Below are positions 10,335 through 21,425 of a stretch of 64,000 nt of DNA, piece after piece. The stretch's first letter is position 1, and every line of letters starts with the position of its first letter. The DNA lies in the NCBI RefSeq assembly GCF_030272615.1, contig NC_081414.1, forward strand, positions 662,294,438-662,358,437, in the 5' to 3' direction. This DNA comes from Cryptomeria japonica (lineage: Eukaryota > Streptophyta > Pinopsida > Cupressales > Cupressaceae). The notes beneath the pieces are model-generated. The model did no database searches, was not told the DNA's origin, and was given only the letters and a program-made list of their open reading frames with translations. The position numbers and the translations under genes were made by a program.

Positions 10335-11359
10335 ATGCCTAGAATTCATACAAAGGCGTCTTCTAGAGGTAGTTTCCAGTTTGAAGAACTCTCATCTTCA
10401 AGCTCTAGAAGGCGGAGAGGTAGACCTTCATTATCACCAGTTAGGGAGGTCAGGGTTGTAAGCACTCCATCTCCCAGGTCTCATTCTACCCCTCCATTTT
10501 CAAGACCATTACTATCAAGGGCTCCCACCACTCATATCAATAGACCATTGTTTCACATGGCAAGAAATTAGGTTTTTGTTACCTTCAATAGGGGGAGTCC
10601 CCTTATTTTGACTCAATGGAATGACATACCAGTGGCTGCGTTGAAGAGTATACCATACTTCACTGGTGAAACAACTACTACGTCCATTGAGTACATTCAA
10701 GACATTGCAAACATTTGCTCCGTCCATAATATTATTTAGGTTGATGTTGCTGTCAGACTCTTAGCCACATCTTTGAAAGGCAAAGCTTTGTAGTGATATA
10801 GAGGGTTGTCGTCTAGCTCCATTCACAATTGGGATGAATTGGGGGAGAGTTTGTGCAACCATTTCGAAGACAAAAGTGATCACTTATCACTTGTGGAGTA
10901 GTTGACTACGATCAAGAGGGTACCCCATGAGTTCATCGGATATTTCAATTTCAGATTCCATAAGACATGGAATAGAATTCCTGCTCTAGTGAAGCCATCT
11001 CCAAATCATGCCTTCTTGTATTATCTTAGAGCTCTCGACATCGATATAGCTGTTATGATCCAATCAATGGGTGGAGCCTCTTTACCGGGTTCATATGACA
11101 TAGCTATAAGAGCAGAAAATTGTTTGATTCGAGTTGGGAAGATAGCTCCAAGGCCTCTAATGCCTCTCTTCCCAAAAGCTCCTACTCAACAACCCACCTT
11201 GGCTCCTATCCCCATGGCACTAAAGGACGTCGATCACTCAGGTGATGAGGTAGCAGTCAGCAAAAAGGCAGTCTCCACTAGTTTGGTGCAACCCAAGGAG
11301 AAGAAAGATTCAAGTAAGATCAGCAAACCTCCCCTCTTCTATCTCTCCTTAATCGTAGG
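10335..11359 (+). pseudogene. G1 gag
   Basis: Capsid precursor of G1. A single frame runs from the start codon at 10335 to the hAT-like insertion at 11360, broken by about five stop codons between 10569 and 10902. It has a basic Arg/Ser-rich N-terminus, then a retrotransposon gag block: IPYFTGETTTTSIEYIQDIA, LATSLKGKAL, then NWDELGESLCNHFEDK. The stretch 10902-11363 is open for 153 codons and ends in a Pro- and Lys-rich linker. No CCHC zinc knuckle is visible. The frame continues into protease after the insertion. Confidence 0.8.
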
Positions 11360-12212
11360 CTAAGTCACAAGGTTCGACCTCGAGTTCAAGTTCGGCAACA
11401 ATGAAATTCAGATGAAATTCGACAAGGGTAAAAAATTCGAAAAAAAAATTGACATTAAATTCGCCTTATACATTTTTTATAAAAAATATAAATAATAATT
11501 TAGTTTTTAAATATATAAATAATAAACTAAAAAATAAATAATGTTATATTAAATTTGAATAAATTATAATAAATTTAAAATATTAGAATATTAATATGTT
11601 TGAAATTTTAATCTAAATGATATTAAAGGTAAATAATAAATATATTACTATTTAAAAATCTAATTTAAATATATTATAAAAAATTAAATAAATAAACGAA
11701 TGTCATGGGTTAATATCGTAAAATATAAAGCTACTAAATTTATAATTTGGAAAAAAACAAAAGGTTAAAAGAAAAACAAAACTTAAAATAAAAGGCCCGT
11801 TCGTAGATAACCCTAATGGGCCAACCCGATAGAGGAAGGAGCACACGAGCACAATCTATAGGAGTTTCACGCAGCAGAGACGGAAAGAACTTGCGAAATT
11901 CATGGAGGATAGTATGGAAAAAACCATGGTGTGAAGGAAATAATCGAAAGACTGTGGCACAGAGAATAGACAAAAACAACCGTAAGGGATAGACGGAAAA
12001 AACCGTAACGCGTCGACTTTCCTTGGAGTGATGTTTCAAAGCTCAACCTGCTCCACACTTAGGGTTTTGTTATTGACAAAGACAGGAAAGAAAAAAACTA
12101 AGCCCTTCAGTCATATGAATCTAAGGCGTATTTGAACGAATTTTTAAAGACGTTTTGGAGTTCGCCGAATTTCGAACTTCATGGTTGAAGTTCAGCGAAC
12201 CCAGTGACTTAG
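11360..12212. mobile_element. hAT-like miniature transposon in G1
   Basis: 853 bp, very AT-rich in the first half. The ends are inverted repeats: left CTAAGTCAC then GGTTCG, right CGAACC then GTGACTTAG. Flanks atcgtagg (11352-11359) and atcatagg (12213-12220) form an 8-bp target duplication with one mismatch, typical of hAT. No transposase is encoded; the open frame on the minus strand at 11740-12039 looks spurious. Removing the element and one duplicate copy restores the G1 frame. Confidence 0.75.
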
Positions 12213-12220
12213 ATCATAGG

Positions 12221-12376
12221 AGATAACTTAGTTCACAACTGCATGAGAGACTCAAGAGCTAGTAGCTCAGTCATGCGTAAGAAGGTAGTTGATCTTCTTG
12301 GCATAGAATACGAACCTGTGACCAAAGGGATTGTCCAATTGGATGGCACTTCTATTAAGACAATTGGGGTGGTAAA
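12221..12376 (+). pseudogene. G1 retropepsin
   Basis: In frame with gag after removal of the hAT-like element. It reads NLVHNCMRDSRASSSVM and then VVDLLGIEYEPVTKGIVQLDG. The active-site triplet that should be D-S/T-G is D-S-R, so the glycine is lost. A frameshift near 12376 moves the reading frame to the long ORF at 12380. Confidence 0.65.
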
Positions 12377-12379
12377 AAT

Positions 12380-13672
12380 TTGAAGTTAACCTTGCATTCA
12401 TTCCCGGGTTGCACTGTCTTGCAAGACATATCAATCATCGACCTCCTTGCCTTCTTTGCCATCTGCCTGTCTAGAGACTTCACTGCCAAGATAGGTGGGT
12501 ACCTGTCTTCTGATTGGTCCCACATGCTATTTCGAACAAGGTATGGTACCAAGGTTACCATAAGGGCACAGCCCATTGCCCAAAACCACATTGAGCCTGC
12601 CACTCTTTTGCAAGAGGTTCCTAATTGCTTGCTGGACAAATGGGCCAATGCTTTTCAGTTTGATCCATTAGCTAAGACTGAAGAGACTAGGCTTGGCACC
12701 TATTGTATCCATGAAGAGGATACTCCTATCCCTAACCTCATCAAGACACAAGGAGACTTAGAGGGGTTATGGAGCATGTTTTTAGATGGTTCAAGAAACA
12801 AGAACGGTGCAGGTGTTGGCGTGATACTTGTTTCTCCTAAGCAAGAGAAATATTTCTTCTCTTTTAGGCCTCAATTTGGTTGCACCAACAATGTCGCTAA
12901 GTATGAAGCCTTGATCCAAGGCCTCCAACTTGCACAAAGCAGAAAGATCAAATCTTTGCAAGTATTTGGAGATAGTGAGTTGGTTGTTAATCACATCCAA
13001 GCTCAAAACATAACAAAGAACAACCTGCTCAAATCATACAAACACAGGGTTTGGGATTTGATTGAAGGATTCGAAGCCTTCAACATTCAGAGTATCCCTA
13101 GAAGTCAGAACAAGCATGTTGATAGGCTTGCAGCGGTTGGTGCTCAATTTGACGTACCAATACATGTTGCAAGTGAGAAGGAGCAACACATCAGGCTTGT
13201 TGTGAGGCCTGTTGTCCCAGACAATCAGTTAAATTGGCAAGTGTTCGAAAACAATCAAAAGATCGTCAACTTCTTGCAATATGCAGCAGAATTTTCTGCT
13301 AAATATCAATGTAAGCTGCAAGACCAGTATGGAGATCAAATCATGCAGCTCAACTCCAACAAGTTGCCTAAAGGTCTAGTTACCTTGGAAGGCATTTTCA
13401 ACTCGGATGATCAGTTGAAGAAGAAGATGAACTTGGTTGCAAAGAGGAGTGATTACAAGCCAGTTGTTGTCGTCGAGGGTAGGTCCTTAAACTTGGGCAA
13501 GGTGTGTTCCTCAACCGAGCAAGAGGACTTTGTTGAACTTTGCCAAAAATATGATGACATAGTTGCTTGGACCTATGAAGACTGGAAGGGTTTTGACCCT
13601 AGCTTAGCCCAGCATACTATAGAGTTAAACTCGGATGCAAAGCCAGTTAGACAAAAGCAAAGGCCAATATAA
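12380..13672 (+). CDS. G1 pol part with an extra RNase H before RT
   Basis: 430 open codons between protease and RT. After the end of protease comes an RNase H type I fold with the full catalytic set: Asp136 (MFLDGS), Glu176 (KYEAL), Asp198 (FGDSEL) and Asp248 (HVDRLA). This is separate from the normal gypsy RNase H downstream of RT (14433). The C-terminal third (YKPVVVVEGRSLNLG, then the run up to the stop at 13670) leads into the RT N-terminus QHTIELNSDAKPVRQKQRPI. Tat-lineage elements are known to have picked up a second, archaeal-type RNase H; here it sits upstream of RT. The start codon given is only the first Met of the open stretch. Confidence 0.8.
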   Translation: MKLTLHSFPGCTVLQDISIIDLLAFFAICLSRDFTAKIGGYLSSDWSHMLFRTRYGTKVTIRAQPIAQNHIEPATLLQEVPNCLLDKWANAFQFDPLAKTEETRLGTYCIHEEDTPIPNLIKTQGDLEGLWSMFLDGSRNKNGAGVGVILVSPKQEKYFFSFRPQFGCTNNVAKYEALIQGLQLAQSRKIKSLQVFGDSELVVNHIQAQNITKNNLLKSYKHRVWDLIEGFEAFNIQSIPRSQNKHVDRLAAVGAQFDVPIHVASEKEQHIRLVVRPVVPDNQLNWQVFENNQKIVNFLQYAAEFSAKYQCKLQDQYGDQIMQLNSNKLPKGLVTLEGIFNSDDQLKKKMNLVAKRSDYKPVVVVEGRSLNLGKVCSSTEQEDFVELCQKYDDIVAWTYEDWKGFDPSLAQHTIELNSDAKPVRQKQRPI

Positions 13673-13680
13673 ACCCCAAG

Positions 13681-14343
13681 ATTGAGCCACTAATGAGGAA
13701 GGAGTTGACCAAGCTCATAGAAGCCAATATCATTTTCCCTATCAAGCACTCCTCCTGGGTGGCCAATCTTGTCCCTGTAAGAAAGAAGAATGGGGAAATC
13801 AGACTATGTGTAGACTTTAGGGACCTCAATAGAGCCTCCCTTAAGGATCACTATCCCCTTCCCTCTATGGAGCAGATTCTCCAAAAGGTCAGTGGCTCAG
13901 AAAGATTTTCATTCTGGGATAGGTATTCAGGCTACAATCAGATCTTGGTCCAAGAATCAGACCAATGCAAGACTACATTTACTACCAAGTGGGGTACCTA
14001 TGCTTATTGTAAAATGCCCTTTGGGCTAACCAATGCAGGTGCCACATTTCAAAGAGCAATGGACATGGCTTTCAAGGGGGTCTTAGCAAATTTTTTGCTT
14101 GTATACCTTGATGACATAACTGTTTATTCGAAACATGCAACTGACCATCTTGGTCATCTTGAGCAGGTGTTCATGAAATGCAGGGAGTATGGTGTGTCCT
14201 TGAACCCTAGCAAGTGTGTATTCACTATTGATCAAGGAAGATTGCTAGGACACATCGTATCCAAGGAGGGTTTGACTATTGATCCAAAGGGAGTGGAGGC
14301 TATTCTTTCTCTTCCACTCCCCAATCACAAGAAAAGATTGTAA
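13681..14343 (+). pseudogene. G1 reverse transcriptase
   Basis: 216-codon open frame from 13693 with the RT blocks LIEANIIFPIKHSSWVANLV, RLCVDFRDLNRA, KMPFGLTNAGATFQRAMD and the catalytic YLDD (Asp140, Asp141, at 14110-14115), then LLGHIVSKEGL. This enzyme copies the element RNA to DNA in cytoplasmic particles. It is joined to the upstream RNase H ORF through a stop at 13672 (same pol polyprotein, one frame change). A stop at 14341 precedes FLGRINFVRRFIPNLA, the normal continuation. Confidence 0.9.
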
Positions 14344-14700
14344 AGTTTCCTTGGTAGGATCAACTTTGTGAGGAGGTTCATTCCCAACCTTGCCACCATG
14401 GTAAAACCCCTCACTTCCATGTTGAAGTAAACTTGGCTTTCAGTTGTACCAAGGAGGGAAGGGCCAGTTTTGAAGAGATCAAAACAATTGCTCAGGCCCC
14501 TACCCTTGTCAATCCTAATTGTGAAAGGGATTTTATCCTCTGTACCTTCGGAGGAGAATCCAGCATCTCAATTGTCCTAACAGAGTTGAACGATGATAAT
14601 TTGGAGCAACCTATTGTTTTCTTTAGTGAGGGGCTAAAGGACTATGAGCTTAAGCATAGCTATGTAGAGAAGCAAGTCCTCATTGTTGAAGGGCATTAAA
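14344..14700 (+). pseudogene. G1 RT connection and RNase H
   Basis: Continues RT with SFLGRINFVRRFIPNLATMV, then, after a frame change, an 88-codon open stretch (14433-14699): AFSCTKEGRASFEEIK, then PIVFFSEGLKDYELKHSYVE, the conserved gypsy RNase H end. The expected first catalytic Asp (usually in a DAS motif) is not seen; the corresponding place reads TFGGESS. This copy is inactive. Confidence 0.75.
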
Positions 14701-14713
14701 AAGGTTCAGACAC

Positions 14714-15564
14714 ATGTTGTCTAACAATAGGATTCAGCTCTTAGTGCCACATGCAAGTGTCAAGGATTTCCTTCTAAACAAGGACATCAGTGAGAAGAGG
14801 GTTGGGTGGATAACCAAGGTCATAGAGTATGACATCAACATCAAGATCACCGAGCTTGTAAGAGGCAGGGGCCTATGTGAACAGCTTGTCTCATCTTTAG
14901 AGACTACTTCAGAGGTCGCCCTTGTGTTAGAAGAGGATCAACCAACTGATAACAACACTCAATTCAGTTGGGTAAGTGACATGACCACCTTCTTGGTGGA
15001 GGGTAGATATCCCCAAGGTCTGGACTGGACCAAAAGAAGGCATTTAAGGTTGCAGTCCATTCCCTATGTCTTAGTGAATGGCACTCTTTTTCGAAAAGAC
15101 TCCAATGGAGTCTTTTTAAGATGTATCGAGCAAAACCAAGTCAGCAGATTGTTAGAGGAATTTCATGATGGCTCTTCAGGGGGCCACTTTTGCAAGGACT
15201 ACGGCTATCAAAATAATGAGGGCTGGTTATTAATGGCCATCCTTATTCAGTGACTCACATAGATGGGTAAGAATTGCAAGAAATGTGCTCTCTTCTCTGG
15301 GAAGAAAAGACTAGCTGCCCTACTTGTTCATCCCATCCAAGCAGACCAACCGTTTGCCCAATGGGGTTTAGACTTCATTGGCCTAATAAACCCACCTTCT
15401 AGTGCTGGCCATAAGTGGATCTTGGCCGCAACAGATTACTTCACGAGGTGGACAGAGGGAGTTGCATTGAGGGATGCCACTGAGACCTCAGTGTTGGAAT
15501 TGTGACAGGATTCGGTGTCCCCTCCACCATCATATCAGACAATGGCAAGGCATTTGTTGGAACC
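14714..15564 (+). pseudogene. G1 integrase, N-terminal part
   Basis: Open stretches 14714-15253, 15263-15505 and 15502-15564 in shifted frames. They give the tether after RNase H, an HHCC zinc finger (HDGSSGGHF, then CKKCALFSGKK), and the catalytic core with WGLDFIGLINP (first Asp), TDYFTRWTEGVAL, and TIISDNGKAF (second Asp). The frame is cut at GKAFVGT by the solo LTR inserted at 15565. The rest of the core, with the catalytic Glu, is at 20554-21194. Confidence 0.85.
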
Positions 15565-15914
15565 TGTTGTGACGTACTCACACATCACCCCATTGCAAAT
15601 GGGAACCCCTACTTTTTTGCTTTCTGGGGTTTGCTTTCTAGGTCTTTTAGGGTTTTGCGTGTTAGCCTTTGCATGATGAGTGTTGCCAGAGGGATCAATG
15701 GATAGCAGGCTCTACTCGAGCTAAGATGAGTCAGTAGATGGGTTTCTTTCCAGGTCTTCTTTAAGCTTGGTTTTGCTGGTGGTGTCCAGTTTGAGTTCGA
15801 GGAAGTCAGTGAGTGGTTGAGCAAATTTGGCTAAGACAAGGAAGGAATGAATCAAGGATCTAGCCTAGAACAAAGTCAAGCCAGTTTGAGGGTGAATCGA
15901 GCCAAGAATGTAAA

Positions 15915-18900
15915 TTTCGCTCCTGACCCTTCCAAAGGGTCCAGAGCGAAATCCATATTTCCTCTATTTTGCTTCTTAGCTTGACCAAGTTAGGAACTTC
16001 TAAGGCATGGTTTGGTAGGTTTTGATACATATTTGCCTTGAAGAGGAATTTTTGGACCTCAAGATGATGAAAGCTAGCCTCAAATGAGGATTTCGCTCCT
16101 GACCCTTCCAAAGGGTCCAGAGCGAAATCCTCCCTTTTTGCCTTCCTTTGGCCTTAAAACCTAGTCTGACCTTGCCTGGACCCAGTTGAGTGATGGAATA
16201 TCTTGATAGTGAAAGAAGGAAGTTGATTTGATCAAGTTTGGTGGAGAATGAAGTGAACATAAGTGAGAAGCTAGCCAAGAGTGGGATTTTCGCTCCTGAC
16301 CCTTCCAAAGGGTCCAGAGCGAAAATCCCCATAAACATCAAATTTTCACTTGTCAAGGCCAGGACCATAGCTTCCTTAGGCATAGTAAGGGCAATTTGAT
16401 ACGTTCTAGCCCTAGGGAGTGATTGATGGGTGGATGAGATGAAGGATTTTGGTCAAAAATGTGAATTTCGCTCCTGACCCTTCCAGAGGGTCCAGAGCGA
16501 AATTCTTGAAAACTCTCATTTTTCCCTTGGCTAAAGTTAGGATCTTGATGGAGATGTGTGAAGAAGGATCTATGTTTGCCTCTCAAAGAGAATTGGAGTT
16601 GAAAAGGTCAAGAGTCAAGCCCAAATCATGATTTTGGCTCCTGACCCTTCCAAAGGGTCCAGAGCGAAAATCTTTGTAGCCCACATTTCCTTCCCAATTT
16701 TGTCTAAGTGCTGGTTTCTAGGGCATGTTTGAAGATGAATTGGTTTGATCTTGCCTTGAGATGGAGTTGGTGGATTTTTGAAGAGCAAGATTTTGGCCTA
16801 AAGGAGAATTTCGCTCTTGACCCTTCCAAAGGGTCCAGAGCGAAATTCATCATAAACCCCATTTGTTACCTTGTTTGACCTTGAAACCTTCTTCCTCGGG
16901 TGGAAAATGATCTAAGTTTGCTTCTTGAAGTGGTTTGAAGTTTGGAAAGTGAGTAATCTAGCCTAGAATGAGATTTTCGCTCCTGACCCTTCCAAAGGGT
17001 CCAGAGCGAAAATCCTCTTAAAGCTCATTTCCTCCTAAGATTGACTAAATTTTGATTTTCAGGGTATCTTGAAAGGAAGGATGGACATCTTGAATCCTTT
17101 GGAAATGTTTGGAAGCATTGAAATGTGAAGGATTTTGGACCAAAAGATGAATTTCACTCCTGACCCTTCCAAAGGGTCCAGAGCGAAATTCCTAAAAATT
17201 CTTATTTTTGCATTGAAGGAGGTCAAGTCCTTGGTTTTTTATGGCGTGGATGGAAGTGAAGTAGCTTGTCTTTGCCTCTTGAGGTTGTTTTGAATTGGAG
17301 AAATGAAGAATTTAGCCCAAAATCTTGATTTTCGCTCCTAACCCTTCCAAAGGGTCTAGAGCGAAAATCTCTCTAAGATGCATTTCCTTCCTTATTTGAC
17401 TAAAATTTGATGTCCAAGGCATGATGAGAAGGAGAATGAACATGATCTTGCCTTTAAGAGTGTTTGGTAGCTATGAAACTGAAGGATTTTAGCCAAGAAA
17501 GGAAAATCGCTCCTGACCCTTCCAAAGGGTCCAGGGCGAAATTCCTTACAAGCCTACTTTTTGACCTTTCTTAGGCTTAAAACCTTGTTCCTAGGGCGAA
17601 GAGAGATGAGATTTTACCTTGCAATGAAGTTTCAAGTTGAAAGAATGATGATTTTTGGTCAAGAATGAGATGTTCCAAAGGGTCCAGAGCGAATTTTCTC
17701 AAAACCTATCTTTTCCCTCAAATTTATGCCAAATCTAGTGTGGGTCAAGATTAGAGGTGTCTTTAGGCATGTCCTTGAATGGTCAATAATTATCAAGTTT
17801 GAAGGAATTGAGCCAAATGATGAAAATCACTCCCGACCCTTCCAAAGGGTCTAGGGCGAAAATTCTTCAAACACCTATTTTCCCTTGCAAAATCAAGTCA
17901 AACTTGGGTTGGACGTGAGAGAAGTGTTTTCTAGCCTTTTGAGGTGAATGCAACTTGAAATGATGGAGGAATAAGCCTAAAAAGTGATTTTCGCTCCTGA
18001 CCCTTCCAGAGGGTCCAGAGCGAATTTTCTCTAAATCACCTTTTTTCCCAATTTTGTGCCAAGCCAAGTGTTGACTAGGGTGAGTTTTGATGGGAGAGGT
18101 CCTCAGGAATGACTTTGACTTAGCAATGATTATCAAACTTGAAGGAATTGAGCCAAAAAGTGATTTTCGCTCCTGACCCTTCCAAAGGTTCCAGAGCGAA
18201 AATCCCAATTCCACCTATTTTCTTTGCAAGGCAAGGTAAAATTTTGATTTTTATGGCCTAGAGAGGAGTAAGGCAAGGTGTTCTAAGTCTTGGAGGTGAT
18301 TTGAAGTTGAAAGGATGAGGAAATAACCCTAAAACAAGATTTTCGCTCCTGACCCTTCCAAAGGGTCCAGAGCGAAAATCCTAAAATGTACATATTCCTT
18401 TCAAATTTATGCTAATCCATGCCTAGGCCAAGGTGAAAGATGCCCTTGAGTTGATTGTTGTCTCCAAAAATGATGATTTTGGGCTAAAGGAAGAAATTTG
18501 CTCCTGACCCTTCCAAAGGGTCCAGGGCGAAAATTCTTCAATCACCTTTTTCTCCTTGCAAAATTAAGTCAAACTGGAGTTGGATGAGAGAAGAGAAGTG
18601 TTTCCTTGCCTTGTGAAGTGATTTGAAGTTGAAATGATGGAGAAGTGAGCTACAAACAAAAAATTCGCTCCCGACCCTTCCAAAGGGTCCAAAGCGAAAT
18701 TCCCAAAATCACCTAGTTTGCCCATGAGGAAGGTCAGGTTGTAGATTCCTAGCCTTTGGTGAGGACAAGGATAGCGTATGCTTGCCTTGGAAGACATTTT
18801 GGAGTAGAGACATGATGGAATTTGTCCAAAAATGCAAAATTCGCTCCTGACCCTTTTAGAGGGTCCAGGGCGAAATCTTTTGAAACTACTATTTTTCACC

Positions 18901-19008
18901 TTGTTTGGGCCAGGTGAGGAGCTGGTTGTGAGGTAACGTTGAAAAGAGGTCTAAGTTGGCCAGGAATGCTAATTTCGCTCCTGACCCTTCCAGAGGGTCC
19001 AGGGCGAA
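15915..19008 (+). repeat. Array of 19 nested hairpins, ~170-bp period
   Basis: Nineteen copies of a ~35-bp nested inverted repeat: outer arms TTCGCTC / GAGCGAA, inner arms GACCCTT / AAGGGTC. Starts are about 15916, 16092, 16289, 16467, 16634, 16810, 16976, 17153, 17331, 17506, 17672 (right half only), 17826, 17990, 18166, 18342, 18496, 18664, 18840 and 18974. Spacing is mostly 154-197 bp. The hairpin is far better conserved than the spacers. Arm flanks differ between copies but usually stay complementary within a copy. The open frames on the minus strand here only reflect the repeat (recurrent GPSGRVRSE). Confidence 0.95.
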
Positions 19009-19169
19009 ATTCTTATAGGGCTTGTCCTGGGAAATCTTGAGCAAGCTCCATTTAATATCTTTTGTTGATGACTTATGGTGTAAAATACTATGTTGAAATG
19101 AATTTATTATGTCCTTAATCATCTTTTGATTTGTTTTTGCAGATGAAAGAAGATCAAGCCAAGACAAGG

Positions 19170-19259
19170 ACGACCTTCTCCAGTCCAGCATCATCAGGGA
19201 CGACCTTCTCTAGTCTAGCATCATCAAGGACGACATCTTCCAGTCCAGCATTCCAAGGA
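19170..19259 (+). repeat. Three 30-bp direct repeats
   Basis: acgaccttctccagtccagc-type units at 19170, 19200 and 19230, directly after the hairpin array inside the solo LTR. Confidence 0.85.
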
Positions 19260-19680
19260 AAGGTACACCATCCATCCTGCACATTGAAGACAAAGGAGGT
19301 TAAAGCAAGGATCCGTTGGAGAAGCAGACAGTTTCAGAAGAGTTAACTAAAGTTAGCTTCTCAGCACCATCAAATTGAATATCTACCAAGTTGCAAGTGT
19401 CAGACAAGGTGGCATCCCAGTCATCACTCCTCCAGTCGGATTGGTCCATCTCAGCGTGTCCAGATTCAATGTACCTGACTCATTGGAGATGGCACAAACT
19501 TCGATGTACCTACCTCGGTTATCCATTGGTCGAATATTCCAGAGAAGACATGTGTCCAAATAATGCAATTATTTCATTGGCCAGAATTGAGTTGTAAAAA
19601 AACCCTAATTAGGGTTTTCATTGTAAAATCTCGGCCATTTATCTCAAGTTGATCTGAGCCATTGAATTGTATTGAGGGCA

Positions 19681-19689
19681 CTATATAAG
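19681..19689 (+). promoter_or_regulatory. TATA box of the solo LTR
   Basis: ctatataag followed by ccctggctcc. The same place in arm A of 3277-5419 has ctctatataaag (minus strand). It lies 870 bp before the LTR end. Confidence 0.55.
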
Positions 19690-20553
19690 CCCTGGCTCCT
19701 CATTTGTAAAGGCTAATAGGGAGTCAATAGTTGATAGTAGGTGAATAGTTAGCTAATAGTGAACAGGCAGTTGATAGAATAGCAATTAGAGTAGAATAGC
19801 AAGAGAAGGCAAAGATTGTTGTCAAGATGTTGTAAAAGACTTGTAAAACTTCATTGAAGAAATGGTGAAATCTATGGGTCGATTCAACAATTTGCATGGT
19901 CTTTATACTTCTCAGATTTGATTTCATGTTATTAGATGAGTGGAAGAAATGTGTTTGATTGATGGTGAAATTTGTATATCCATACTACTAGCAGTTTGTT
20001 GATTGCAGACTTGCCTTGTGTAGTCAACTGGAATCATTCAACTTAAGCTTAACTTCAATTGTCACTTCTTCACTGATATGCATCAACCTGATGGTGTCTA
20101 TGCTTATAGCGATGATCTGAACATCATAAAGCTTTCCTCCGAAGATCGCACTAACCTTGTGGAGATGGTCCTGGGATGTCAAAACAAGACTTAGTTAGAA
20201 TTTCACCAAAGGTTATTCATTGCTCCTACATTCTTAGTGTCAGAATTAGATCCTTTCCTCGCCCTCATCCTTTTTCTTTTTTTTTTCAAAATCTAGGCCA
20301 GTGAAATCTTGTGATTCCAGCAAATCAAACGTTCAGGTCATCGAGTGTAAGTCCCCTTGCGATTCCAGCAAAATCACATCATACCACAAAGAGCTTATCC
20401 ACGAGTAGAGATCCTACATAACAGGAACCTTGAAGCTTCTCCGATTGATCCTTCTGCAATATCTTCAGCATTCGAGAGCTTTATTCAAGAGAGGATAAGG
20501 TACCTTTAGGTATTTTATTCTGTGTTTGGTCGTGTACAAAATACACATCAAAA

Positions 20554-21194
20554 GAACCCAAATCAGTTCTTGGGTAGTCAAGCGTGGTATATACTTGAAA
20601 ACGTCATCCAACTATTACCCTCAGGGTAATGGCTTAGCTGAATCTTCCAACAAGAACCTCATCAGGATAATTAAAAGGACAATTGAAGACAATCAGAAGG
20701 CATGGCATACTAAGTTGAGGACAGTCTTATGGGCTGACAAGATCACACCCAAGAGGGCGATTGGTAAGTCCCCTTTCATGCTAGTATATGGGAAGGAAGC
20801 AAGACTCCCAACTTCCCTGGAGTTACCCTCTCTTTAACTAGCACATCAGCTGGAATTGACAGAGAATGATGCCATGACAGTAAGGCTAGCTAAGCTGATG
20901 GAGCTGGAGGAGGTTAGAAGTCAGGCTATGCATACACTTGAGACTCATCAAGAGCAGGTCAAGAAGGTTTTTGACAAAAAGGCTACTAATAGGGTTTTCA
21001 AAGAGGGAGATCTAGTTCTCAAGTGGGATGCAAACAGAGCCAAAGTTGGGCGACAGTCCAAATTTGATGCTATCTGGAGTGGTCCATATTTCATCACTAG
21101 TTGCAAGGAGGCCAATGCATTTCATCTCTCCAGGCTTGAAGGCGAAGTTCTTCCAATCCCAGTGAATGGGATTCATCTCATGCCCTGCTTCTGA
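20554..21194 (+). pseudogene. G1 integrase, C-terminal part
   Basis: Resumes the integrase core with SSNYYPQGNGLAESSNKNLI (catalytic Glu in LAES). WHTKLRTVLWADK and SPFMLVYGKEARLP follow, then a stop at 20835. A 112-codon stretch (20856-21194) holds the C-terminal domain: EGDLVLKWDANRAK, then KFDAIWSGPYFI, ending LPIPVNGIHLMPCF. No chromodomain follows, consistent with a non-chromovirus (Tat-like) lineage. Confidence 0.85.
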
Positions 21195-21425
21195 AGAGGG
21201 TGTTGATGACTATGTAAATATTAGACTTGAAGTTGTTTTGCTTTCATAAGTGCTTGTGCACCTGCCGCATTCTCCTTAAGAGGGTGTGCGCTCTAGTTTC
21301 TAGTTTTCCTCCAAGTGACGGTGCACACATGTTTTGGGTCTTTCAATGACTCAATGCCCAATGGATGCTCAAGGGTTTTGGACTTCATGCTTAGCAGGCA
21401 AACATCCCGCAGAAATCGCCAAAAA
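21195..21425 (+). other. G1 3' non-coding leader to LTR
   Basis: 231 bases between the integrase stop and the 3' LTR. No clear purine-rich polypurine tract sits at the LTR border; the bases before it are cagaaatcgccaaaaa. Confidence 0.5.

Larger units (their letters stand above)
15565..20553 (+). mobile_element. 5-kb solo LTR with hairpin array, in G1 integrase
   Basis: Starts TGTTGTGACG and ends cacatcaaaa (related copies end CACATCAACA), with a perfect 5-bp target duplication GAACC at 15560-15564 and 20554-20558. Removal of the insertion and one GAACC closes the integrase frame. It holds no internal pair of repeats, primer site or pol motif, so a solo LTR is the simplest reading. A TATA box lies at 19681, and its last 1.2 kb match the arms of the insertion at 3277-5419. 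Much of it is a 19-unit hairpin array (15915-19008). Confidence 0.85.

Noticed and set aside
11740-12039. 99-codon minus-strand frame inside the hAT-like miniature
   Set aside because: Low-complexity, no transposase motif, and the element is too short to code for one.
12791-13006. Minus-strand frame overlapping the G1 RNase H
   Set aside because: Shadow of the sense RNase H frame, which has the full catalytic set.
15915-19008. Regular repeats with spacers, superficially like a CRISPR array
   Set aside because: The period is ~170 bp, spacers are weakly related to one another, the DNA is eukaryotic and it lies inside a bounded LTR insertion.
15860-19194. Series of minus-strand open frames of 77-127 codons across the hairpin array
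   Set aside because: They share only the translation of the repeated hairpin (GPSGRVRSE, LDPLEGSGAK) in different frames; the spacers are not conserved as protein. They arise because the repeat has no stop in those frames.
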